Below the pieces are notes generated by a model. The model ran no database searches and was not told the origin of the DNA. It saw only the letters and a list, made by a program, of their open reading frames with translations. Below, piece by piece: positions 33,201 through 45,473 of a stretch of 64,000 bases of DNA (position 1 is the first letter of the stretch; every line of letters begins with the position of its first letter). This DNA comes from Bolinopsis microptera (Eukaryota > Ctenophora > Tentaculata > Lobata > Bolinopsidae). The stretch lies in the NCBI RefSeq assembly GCF_026151205.1, contig NC_087076.1, positions 12,004,902-12,068,901 of the forward strand, written 5' to 3'. The position numbers were made by a program, and so were the translations under genes.

Positions 33201-36200
33201 GGACCTATTCCAGCTGACTGATCTGAGGGACCTGTGTGTGGACGTGTTGGAGAAGGGTCTGGATCACAACAACTGTATTGACAGGTTGAGATTCTCGGAG
33301 CAGCAGGAGATTGAGCGACTCTATAACGCCGCCCTGAGGGTCTCCAAATCGAGGTTTAAGGAGGTGATTGAGGAGGAGGCGTACAGACTCATGCCATTTG
33401 AGAAAGTGTACGAGCTGATATCAGCAGATGATCTGAATGTGGACGAGGAGAGGATGGTGTATGAAGCGGTGATGAAGTGGGTAAACCATAACCAGGAGCG
33501 GAGAAAGAAGCACCTGTCAGAGCTCCTGACTCATGTCAGGTTCCCTCTAATCCCTCCCATCTACCTCCTGGAGATTGTTGCTAGAGAGAAGATACTGTTG
33601 GAGGATCCCGTCTGCAGACAAATGTTGGACAGTGCTAAAGATTTTCACATTCTAAAAGGGTCGACCGGAGCGGTGGAGACAAGTGGTCCTTCCCCCAGGC
33701 AGGGTGTTCAGTCAGGTATGGTATTTATTTTCGGGGGCGAGGGAACTGAACACCATGTGGATTGTTACAACCCCAGAACCAACAACTGGAGTAAAAGAGG
33801 TAAGATGAGAGCCCCACGAAGAGAGGCCTCTGCTGTGTGCATTAAAAACAAGATCTACATTTTAGGAGGCGAGAACGACAAAAGAGGTATCCTGAACAGC
33901 ACTATAATATACCTCATAGACTCAGATAAATGGGTAGCTTCCACCAAGATGCGTTACAAAAGGTCCGGACATGGGTCCTGCGTTATAAACGGCCACATAT
34001 ACGTAACAGGAGGCCACAACGGGGAAACCATCCTGAACACCGCAGAGAAATACGAACCGGACACAGAGCTGTGGATGACATTGTCCCCGATGAACATGGA
34101 GAGGTGCTGGCTAGGGGTAGCCAGCACGGGGGGCCACATGTTCGCGGCTGGGGGGTACGATGGAGATTGTGTTCTGGACAGTGTGGAGGTGTACCTTCCT
34201 GGTAATGATAAGTGGAGTTATGTGGCCCCCATGCTGCTGCCCCGAGAGAGGCTGGGACTCTGTGCGATTAGAGGGACGATGTATGCTGTAGGGGGCAGGA
34301 GGGGGCGTGCTATAGCGGACTGCGAGTGTTACGACTCTAGATCTAACTCCTGGAGGAAGATCTCTCCTCTTCTGGCTCCAAGGGATGGTATGGGCGTGGT
34401 GGTTAATGATAAGTTTATTTACGCTATTGGAGGGTTCTCTGTTAAGTCGCACGCTTTAACTGTGGAGAGGTTTGTACAGAAGAAGAACCTGTGGGAACGG
34501 GTCTGTCCGATGACTCGGTTACATGATCTGGCAGCTGTGGTTGCTACGTAGTGAGGTGTGGTTGCTACGTAGTGAGGTGTGGTTACTACGTAGTGAGGTG
34601 TGGTTACTACGTAGTGAGGTGTGGTTGCTACGTAGTGAGGTGGTTAAAACAGATTGTCCACAGTTTATGTCACTGTCTAGTTTCAAATGGGAGTATAACG
34701 AGTAACCTCGCGAATTGTCAAGACGACGGATTCAAGCGTCAAAGTATTTAAAAGCAAATTAGATCACCAATACTGTTATATGCGGCATTATTATCTGTAT
34801 CAAAAAATAATCCTATTGATTGTGCACTGAACAAATTCTGAGTATTTACAAAAACTTTTATTTTACTCACTTTGATTATTTCTGTGCGGTGGTTCTTACA
34901 AACTCGTATTTTCGATAACGTTCTTCTGTCCTCACCTCTTTCCAATGTTAGCAAATCCGCTGAGATTTTATTAATTTATTATTCAATACATCCTTGTAAT
35001 TAGATGCATGATGTTAACATAACATTATGTTATTTTTGTGGTAACCATAATAATGTTTTTGATACATTTTTTGGAATAAAACCTGACTGTTTCATTAGTA
35101 CAAGTAGTTTGGCTCCACAAAATATTGTACATTGAAATGAATATCCCTCCCTAAAAAAGTGAATTTTGCCACTTGCCATATCTTATCCAACACCAGTGAA
35201 AAGCAAATTACCCCGTCCTGGTATCCTATTGGTATTAAAGGTTTTTTTTCAGGTCCTACCTATTTCTAAGAGGTTGTTGTGTTTTCTCCCAGGTCCTACC
35301 TATTTCTAAGAAGTTGTTGTGTTTTCTCCCAGGTCCTACCTATTTCTAAGAGGTTGTTGTGTTTTCTCCCAGGTCCTACCTATTTCTAAGAGGTTGTTGT
35401 GTTTTCTCCCAGGTCCTACCTATTTCTAAGAGGTTGTTATGTTTTCTCCCAGGTCCTACCTATTTCTAAGAGGTTGTTGTGTTTTCCCCCAGGTCCTACC
35501 TATTTCTAAGAGGTTGTTGTGCTTTCTCCCATGTCCTACCTATTTATAAGAGGTTGTTGTGTTTTCTCCCAGGTCCTACCTATTTCTAAGAAGTTGTTGT
35601 GTTTTCTCCCAGGTCCTACCTATTTCTAAGAGGTTGTTGTGTTTTCTCCTAGGTCCTACCTATTTCTAAGAAGTTGTTGTGTTTTCTCTCAGGTCCTACC
35701 TATTTCTAAGAGGTTTTTGTGTTTTCTCCCAGGTCCTACCTATTTCTAAGAAGTTGTTGTGTTTTCTCCCAGGTCCTACCTATTTCTAAGAGGTTGTTGT
35801 GTTTTCTCCCAGGTCCTACCTATTTCTAAGAGGTTGTTGTGTTTTCTCCCAGGTCCTACCTATTTCTAAGAGGTTGTTGTGTTTTCTCCCAGGTCCTACC
35901 TATTTCTAAGAGGTTGTTATGTTTTCTCCCAGGTCCTACCTATTTCTAAGAGGTTGTTGTGTTTTCCCCCAGGTCCTACCTATTTCTAAGAAGTTGTTGT
36001 GTTTTCTCCCAGGTCCTACCTATTTCTAAGAGGTTGTTGTGTTTTCTCCCAGGTCCTACCTATTTCTAAGAAGTTGTTGTGTTTTCTCCCAGGTCCTACC
36101 TATTTCTAAGAGGTTGTTGTGTTTTCTCCCAGGTCCTACCTATTTCTAAGAGGTTGTTGTGTTTTCTCCCAGGTCCTACCTATTTCTAAGAGGTTGTTGT

Positions 36201-37837
36201 GTTTTCTCCCAGGTCCTACCTATTTCTAAGAGGTTGTTATGTTTTCTCCCAGGTCCTACCTATTTCTAAGAGGTTGTTGTGTTTTCCCCCAGGTCCTACC
36301 TATTTCTAAGAGGTTGTTGTGCTTTCTCCCATGTCCTACCTATTTATAAGAGGTTGTTGTGTTTTCTCCCAGGTCCTACCTATTTCTAAGAAGTTGTTGT
36401 GTTTTCTCCCAGGTCCTACCTATTTCTGAGAGGTTGTTGTGTTTTCTCCTAGGTCCTACCTATTTCTAAGAAGTTGTTGTGTTTTCTCTCAGGTCCTACC
36501 TATTTCTAAGAGGTTTTTGTGTTTTCTCCCAGGTCCTACCTATTTCTAAGAAGTTGTTGTGTTTTCTCCCAGGTCCTACCTATTTCTAAGAGGTTGTTGT
36601 GTTTTCTTCCAGGTCCTACCTATTTCTAAGAGGTTTTTTTGCTTTCTCCCAGGTCCTACCTATTTCTAAGAGGTTGTTGTGTTTTCTTCCAGGTCCTACC
36701 TATTTCTAAGAGGTTGTTGTGTTTTCTTCCAGGTCCTACCTATTTCTAAGAGGTTGTTTTGCTTTCTCCCAGGTCCTACCTATTTCTAAGAGGTTGTTGT
36801 GTTTTCTCCCAGGTCCTACCTATTTCTAAGAAGTTGTTGTGTTTTCTCTCAGGTCCTACCTATTTCTAAGAGGTTGTTGTGTTTTCTCCCAGGTCCTACC
36901 TATTTCTAAGAGGTTGTTGTGTTTTCTCCCAGGTCCTACCTATTTCTAAGAGTTTTTTGTGTTTTCTCCCAGGTCCTACCTATTTCTAAGAGGTTGTTGT
37001 GTTTTCTCCCAGGTCCTACCTATTTCTAAGAGGGTTTTGTGTTTTCTCCCAGGTCCTACCTATTTCTAAGAGGTTGTTGTGTTTTCTCCCAGGTCCTACC
37101 TATTTCTAAGAGGTTGTTGACACTCAAGTTTACTGGGAACCCGAAAGTGCCGTTGAAAGGCACTGAGAAGGGTTGTCTGCAAGTTGGACAGTTCAGCAGG
37201 GAACCAGCTCTTTCTGATGGTATTAGGAAGATTTAGATTATAAGAAGATAAAGTTATACTGTATACTTAGTGGTGTATTTGAGAAAGCTATAACATATAA
37301 TAATAATAATGTGTAGTTATTGACTACTGATAGTGATATAACGTGACACATAAAACACACAGTAGCAGTGCTGCAGGTGTAACTTATATTTTAAACTTTT
37401 AAGGATCTGAGTCGTACAAATTAAGTTTTTAAGCAGTCCTAAGCTAGTTTAACAACTGTTGTTAAGCGGATATTTATCAATATTTTAATATTATTAATAT
37501 TACGATCTTGAATAGGCCATTGACAGAAAACAAAAGCCGTTATGATAGGTTACATTATCATTACCAATTATCAACTCCAAAGTTCAAGTCCTTATTTACA
37601 ATTCAACATTTCTCGTTAACTTCCCAGCTATTTTATTGACTGTAACAGTATTATGTACCCACCGTTTTTAATGAAGATAGTAAGACAGGCACTGCAGAGA
37701 GAATGAAGGCAAGGGAGAGCTCGGGGAGCTTTGAGAGGTCCACCATACCTGTCCAGACATATTGGACACCTTAGTTCCAAGTCTATCCGCTCAGACACCG
37801 CTGCACTCTGAAGCAAACCTGCCTGAATTGATGACAT
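27156..37837 (-). CDS. TRIM-NHL protein (RING, B-box2, coiled coil, six NHL), 12 exons
   Basis: Putative RING E3 ubiquitin ligase of the TRIM2/3/32/71-like class. Exons (- strand order): 37837-37663, 37213-37100, 34959-34871, 30843-30745, 30448-30369, 30083-29885, 29566-29365, 29056-28943, 28758-28617, 28380-28104, 27665-27540, 27317-27156. All are GT-AG and phase-consistent, giving 592 aa. The RING has C24, C27, C43, H45, C48, C51, C67, C70 (C3HC4). B-box2 is complete: C117-x2-H120-x8-C129-x2-C132-x4-C137-x2-C140-x4-H145-x2-H148. A helical region (about 155-250) follows, then six NHL blades (e.g. YPLGLRSHGGALYIADAGNN; FDGPHSVAVDKYDNIYVADL), enough to close a beta-propeller. Zinc ligands split over exons 1-4 confirm the joins. 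Arrays sit at the exon 2 donor, exon 4 acceptor, exon 5 donor and stop codon. Confidence 0.9.
30309..30370. repeat. 20-bp x3 repeat of the TRIM exon 5 donor
   Basis: Three perfect copies of aaatggaggatacctcacct. On the - strand each contains AGGTGAGGTATCC, the donor of TRIM exon 5 (AG|GTGAGG); the copy nearest the exon is the used site, so two decoy donors follow it. Confidence 0.9.
30880..31790. repeat. (ccctgagtaa)n array with copied B-box exon pieces
   Basis: About 80 copies of a 10-bp unit next to the acceptor of TRIM exon 4. In the right third, four copies of a ~45-bp block (acacagcgtacaacagctct to aaaaagagggt) interrupt the array. That block is a copy of the B-box exon and its intron edge, with about 35 bp removed that include the exon start and acceptor. 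Open frames here are artefacts. Confidence 0.9.
32615..34551 (+). CDS. BTB-BACK-Kelch protein (KLHL-like), two exons
   Basis: Substrate adaptor of a Cullin-3 ubiquitin ligase by family. Exons 32615-32726 and 33005-34551 (phase 1 join, G|GA) give 552 aa. The BTB fold spans the join (LFCDATLVVDEEQI, then VHRAILSYGSPYFQTLFDS). BACK follows (about 135-245, with LMPFEKVYELISADDLNVDE). Then come six Kelch blades with paired Gly and spaced Tyr/Trp, e.g. IYVTGGHNGETILNTAEKYE and MFAAGGYDGDCVLDSVEVYL. The start ATG gives the usual short N-terminus before BTB. The gene lies wholly within intron 3 of the TRIM-NHL gene on the opposite strand. The stop codon is included in a downstream 21-bp array. A candidate AATAAA occurs near 35075. 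Confidence 0.92.
34533..34640 (+). repeat. 21-bp x5 array duplicating the Kelch stop codon
   Basis: Five copies of gtggttgctacgtagtgagg (plus t). The first contains the final codons and TAG stop of the Kelch gene; the rest repeat it in the 3' UTR. One G/A variant distinguishes copies 3 and 4. Confidence 0.92.
35242..37129. repeat. 40-bp x ~47 array repeating the TRIM exon 2 end and donor
   Basis: Extremely regular 40-bp unit, + strand aggtcctacctatttctaag aggttgttgtgttttctccc. On the - strand each unit contains the last ~18 bases of TRIM exon 2 (aacctcttagaaatag) and its donor GTAGGA plus about 20 bp of intron. The right-most unit overlaps the real exon 2. Variant units (gttat, ttttccccc, gctttctcccatg, tttataag) recur as ordered blocks at about 35430, 35910 and 36230, i.e. 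12 and 8 units apart, showing block duplication. Confidence 0.95.
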
Positions 37838-39780
37838 TTAACCATGGTGGATATTTCCTTCCTCGGGTACGTTGGGTTTTAAATTTACTGTTGACGGGTT
37901 GGTTGAAGGTGGAAAGTTTCAAGTGAGGTAGAATTCTTACCATACTAGACTGGCTTGTAGTCGAAGATTTCATGGCCGTCAAACGAAAAGAAACAAAAAA
38001 AGAGACAAAAACGAAAGATAAACTCGAGTAGTCGAGTCGACGAAGTACTATATTTTGTGTCGTTGATTGCGTGCTTGACCTATGCTTGTGTGTAGTGTAT
38101 TGCTTTGGCATGCAGCAAAGACTGTGATACTGTCTATAACAGTCATCTGATCAACTCCAACCCCTCTGTTGTTGTTGTGGAGGGAATCTCGTGATTCTTT
38201 TGTTTGGGGTCAGGTGAGTCATTTTGTGAAGGAGCGCTAGGTATTTTCTGAAGGAATCTCTATTCTTGAGAGGTATTTTTGAAGGAATTTGCATATTAAG
38301 ATATGACTTGGTCACCATTTGTTAATGGTGGCGAACATGACCCGGTCACTTTATTTAATGGTCTAACATATTTAATATTTCGATCGTTTGGATCTCATAC
38401 GGATCTAGTCTATCTTTGTCAGTGACGGTGACATTTTGGCGTGGCTGCTGCAGTCGGGTAACATTTTGACACTCCACAGTAACAATTTACAGCTTGGTTA
38501 CTCTTGTTTAATATATCGGCAAAAAACAGCCCTTATTGACAACTGAAATAGTTTCCTGCATACTTTTATACATGTTACACAACAAAAATGAGGAGCAAAT
38601 TCCATAAATATCACGCAGGGAGTAGGGATGTATTTTTGCTGTTTCAGTTTCACACCTCGACGGAGGAAATATGATAATGTGGAGGAACTTTTTTCCAAGT
38701 TTACAATTAAAATAATGGTGCAATACAAATATATTAGCAATATTAATAATTATAAAAGTAAAAGTGAAAAAGTAAAGATGGCTCTGTAAATAACATTGAT
38801 CCGAATATTATTTTAATCACTAATTAAGAGTCAAGTGAACTCTTATCAATATATCAGCGAGTAACAACCTCATCTACAAATATTTTACGTCAAATCTCAG
38901 CATTCTGCTATTATTTTTCCTCCGCTGCTTTACTTGTCGTACTGGTGCAACTGTTGCACGATTATTTTATTATATCCTACTTTAATTCGGAAATAACTTA
39001 AGCAGTTTTGCAAGATTTTGCATCTTGAGACTCGATCATGTGGTTGCTTTAAACATCATTTTATTCTTAAATCTGGAGTGCTTTTATTCAGGACGAAGAA
39101 CCAAATGAGGACGTTTGATTGGGTTACACTGACTGCATAAATTTGTTTACTACAGCCGAGCAGAGTTTCATAATATTCGTTTCAGCAATATTCACACTAT
39201 TTGGAGTTAGGCTTTTGAAGGGTTTTGAGAGTAATTCGGGTCCCACTATGGTTTTATTCACGTTGCAACTTTCGAAGATTTACAGTGCTAAAGGGAAATA
39301 TCTTTGAATGATTATAGTTTATCAGGAAGTTAATCAATATCGTTCATAATGAAACACGTGTTCCTTTCAAATGCGCCGGGCCTGTTTTAGCATATATTTT
39401 TTACTCTAAAAGTTTGTCTTCATATTCGGTCATTCAGAGGTTTCCCTCGTTACGATGACCTACTGAGAAACTAGATCCATTCTAACATCCCGTGCTTCCT
39501 GTGTGTTTACAAATGTTGTTGAAACGGAATTATGGAATATTCCACCACTCCCCACAAGAATGTTAGAATACCCACGTCTAACATTCCTAACCCCCGTCAT
39601 AACCAATAACCGTTGTCCGGGGAGGATTAGTCCGAACATACCACACGTCCGTGCTCCGTATTCTCTCGTCCGTGCAACAGCGTCAGAATCCTCGCCCTCT
39701 AAAACTCAACACTCCGCAAAACCTGGGTTGCGATCCCCGTGGTGGCTTCCCCCTCGGGAACGTTACTATTGTAGTACCCC

Positions 39781-39784
<4 letters not shown>
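37838..39784. other. Upstream region of TRIM-NHL, no gene seen
   Basis: A+T-rich sequence 5' of the TRIM-NHL start codon; its promoter must lie at its left end. No exon-like frame on either strand. Confidence 0.5.
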
Positions 39785-42299
<2,515 letters not shown>

Positions 42300-42981
42300 G
42301 CTGTCCAGTGCCTTGGATCAACAGATGTACACGGCCAGTGATCACGTGACAGCCGAGCTCCACCGCTCCCTTTCTTATGCTAAGAACCTACACCCACACA
42401 CACCTCTCTTTTGTTCCCTAATCGTCGGAATCGTATTCTTTGATTCTGTGGGACCTTCACATCGTTTTCTAGACCCCGCTCATCTAGCTCCCCAAGTTAG
42501 CTTCGTGAAATATTCAGACTCGCATTTATAATCGCAGCGCTCTCTGGCTGAAGAGTGCTCCCTTTGCATGGTAGAGTTCAATCTGGAGCCACCTGTATAC
42601 TGGTGACCCGCGACTAATGCTCCATTCAACGCACCAACCTTTTGTTTTTTCGTTGCCATGGCAAGCTCAACCACTCAGCCAACTGGTTTTATTTAGAGGT
42701 TAATTTTGGGAGCGTTTGTTGTATGGTTGCAGTGTGGCGTGCGTTGCTGGTTTTAGCCTTCGCTGTTCTGCAACACCTTTGTTATGTAGTGTTTTGATTT
42801 TGTACTCGATATGCTTCTTCTTTCAATCTCCACTAGTTTAAACTTTAAATATCAATTTCCCGCCATAAATCACAACGTTTTTGAATATCATCTTTTTATT
42901 TTCTAACATCACAAATTCGATTAGAAAGGGAGAATCAGCTAAGGGATGTAGTTTGGGAAGTGGGGATCAACATGTTACTAG

Positions 42982-45473
42982 ATGGGGGCCGGGGAGAGTG
43001 TTGCTAAAGTAGAGGCCTCAACTCAGACGGAGCTAGAGGAGGCGGGGCCCGGGGCCCGCAGGAAGAAGGGAAGCTCAAGCATATTAAAGAGCTGGAAGAA
43101 AGGATTAGGAAGCACTGCTTCAACTCCAAGCAGCAAGGATCAGTACCCTCCGGAGATACTGGCTTTCTCACCAGGTGAGGCTTTCTTGTTATCATATTGT
43201 GTGTAGTATTGTTAATAATCAGATAATTACCTCACTGTACTAAGGATACGCTCTAATTTCCCTAGAGGATACATCATTGTGGTTTTACGGGCTATGTCAC
43301 AGTGTGTATTTATTTAGTATACCACAACCAACGTATGCATAATTAGAAAACATATTAATTAGCTAACAGGTAATTAATTAGCTAACAGGTAATTGATTTT
43401 AAATGAATATGCATTCTTCAGATGAGATCAAAGATATGATACTGCTGTATAAAGAGAAGCAGGAGGCGATAGATCGCTCCTCTATTCGTGGATCAGTGCA
43501 GTCGAAGAAGGACCTCTACAACGCGCTGAACAAGGATAATGACAGCAAAGCAGCCAACAACAGACCCAGAGTTGATCCCAACGCCCTTCATCGCCAGAGT
43601 GAGTCATTTTAGTTTATATTTGGGTATGTTCTTTTAAAACGTGTCAGCGTTGCCCATAAACCGGGATTATAAGACTGAAATAAAGGGTTGACGGTCCATT
43701 CTATTCTCTAAAAATAGAGGTTTTGGTACCTGGTTACCAAGTTACCTGGTTTATCGCACCCAATATGAAGCTTCATAAGTAGAATAGCCTTAGAAGTACC
43801 CCGCTCCAGCTTGTACCTTTGTACGCTCCAGCTTGTACCCTCGCCTGCACCAGGTGGAGATCCAGGGAACTTCACACTTCCTACTGTCACGTGACGCTGT
43901 TTAGCGACAATGAGTATATTATGTTAAAGTATTTATTCCTTAGGGCGTCCGCGTCAGAATTCTGATGAAAGTTTGGCTACAGCAGATTAAACACCATGTA
44001 GTGTTGTTGTAGCGCTAGTACGTAGCATTGTTGCAGTGTTGACATGAATTAACCGGGACAGTGAACTTATTAAAATGTTACAAAACGGAAGGACCGTTAT
44101 AGAAATAGACGTGTCTATGTTCCTTGAAACCCTGGGTATTATTTAAACCTACTAAAACATTTCAAAAATCAGACTCCCTAAAATCCAACCGGTCTAAAAG
44201 CTATATATTCTGACTAGCCACTCGTCATGTAATATACTTGAACCCCACAAATTTGACACTTTATAGCAAGATTTGACCAGGACACATCCAAATATAGAAC
44301 ATTTGGAATGTTCGTGTTAGATGTTTATCTATTAGTTTATTAGCAAGCGACATATTTTATCTCAATTCTGGATATCAAAATTAATGGTTCTGCGCAACCT
44401 ATTCTCAAACCTCCACTAAATCTATTGGAAATTTAAAAAGTAGACCGGCCCTCGAACCCCGATAATATTTAAATATCTCCTAACTCCATAACGTCTAGAG
44501 CCCCTTTAAACCCCATACCCCATCCCCAGTTATATCGCCTAACTCCCCACAACACCCCCCCCCCCCCCCCCCCCCCCCAGCTATATCGCATTCAGGGGGA
44601 TTAGGGTCAAAGATATATAACACTTACAATGCTCTTACATTTCATTCAAATCAGCTTCATGAATATGAATAAGGTAAAGGCTGCATTAGCAATAGAATAA
44701 AGGAAGGGAGCCAGGATACCGGATGGAATGGTGTCCTATATAAGTCCTGGTCACTAGGGTCATTAGCACGTGTTGGGCTTGATACATGTGAAAAGTGGCA
44801 TGCAACGTATGTCAATGTTGGGCTTGTTAGATGATAATTTTAATCTTGCTCAGTAATTTGCTGCACGGGTGCTTGCTAGATCTATAAGTTTTATGTTACC
44901 CATGATAATGCACTATCATGCCGGACTCCAAGATTTTAGATAGTTTTTATAATTTATATTTTATTTCAGATCACCCGAAAGGGTACCTGACTAAGATCAC
45001 GACCGACTACGAGGCGAAGCATGACGAAGAGCTCTCTGTTCAAAAAGGAACCATGGTCAAGGTGAGTAACTGCCGTCACCGTGGCAACGGAATTCAATTA
45101 TAAACGGTATAATTCCAGCCTATCATATTCCAAACCTTCGCTCTAACTAACACAATAAATAAACACATAATCGATCAACTCATGTCTAATATTTTGTGTC
45201 ATGAGTCATCACACGTCCTTTTTCATCGACATCACCTGTTTTTGGAAATCCTGTCAAAATCGTATAGCCCACCACTTCTTTTGAACATTTGATATTTTTA
45301 AACGTACTGCTCCTTCAAAAATAAAAATGTTCATACCAGAACCCGAAAACCTTATTCTGCAGGTATTGCGTAACCACAAAGATGGTAGATATGAGATTTA
45401 CACAGCTGGTGGATTCGGTTTGGTACCGGGAAAAGTCCTCGCTTACATTCAATACGAGCCGGATTACAACTGA
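42982..45473 (+). CDS. Small SH3-domain adaptor with putative myristoylation signal, four exons
   Basis: Exons 42982-43174, 43422-43598, 44970-45061 and 45363-45473 (phases 1,1,0) give 190 aa. The start MGAGESVAK has Gly2 and Ser6, a good N-myristoylation context, and is followed by a basic segment (ARRKKGSSSILKSWKK) suited to membrane binding. A helical middle (DEIKDMILLYKEKQEAIDRS) leads to a C-terminal SH3 domain (about 130-188): TTDYEAKHDEELSVQKGTMV then GGFGLVPGKVLAYI. The usual SH3 specificity-pocket Trp after the RT-loop acidic stretch is replaced by aromatic Tyr residues (GRYEIY), so ligand preference may be altered. I cannot assign an orthologue. Expression may start near the E-boxes at 41.45 or 42.34 kb. 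AATAAA at 46817. Confidence 0.8.
44551..44579 (+). repeat. Poly-C run in SH3 gene intron 2
   Basis: About 27 consecutive C bases ending in cag, within a C-rich intronic stretch. The last cag is not used in my model. Confidence 0.8.

Noticed and set aside
33930..34452. Secondary ORFs inside the Kelch gene on both strands
   Set aside because: Shadows of the G+C-rich Kelch coding sequence.
35242..37129. CRISPR-like regular array
   Set aside because: Units are contiguous 40-bp copies with no unique spacers, and the genome is eukaryotic; it is a minisatellite.
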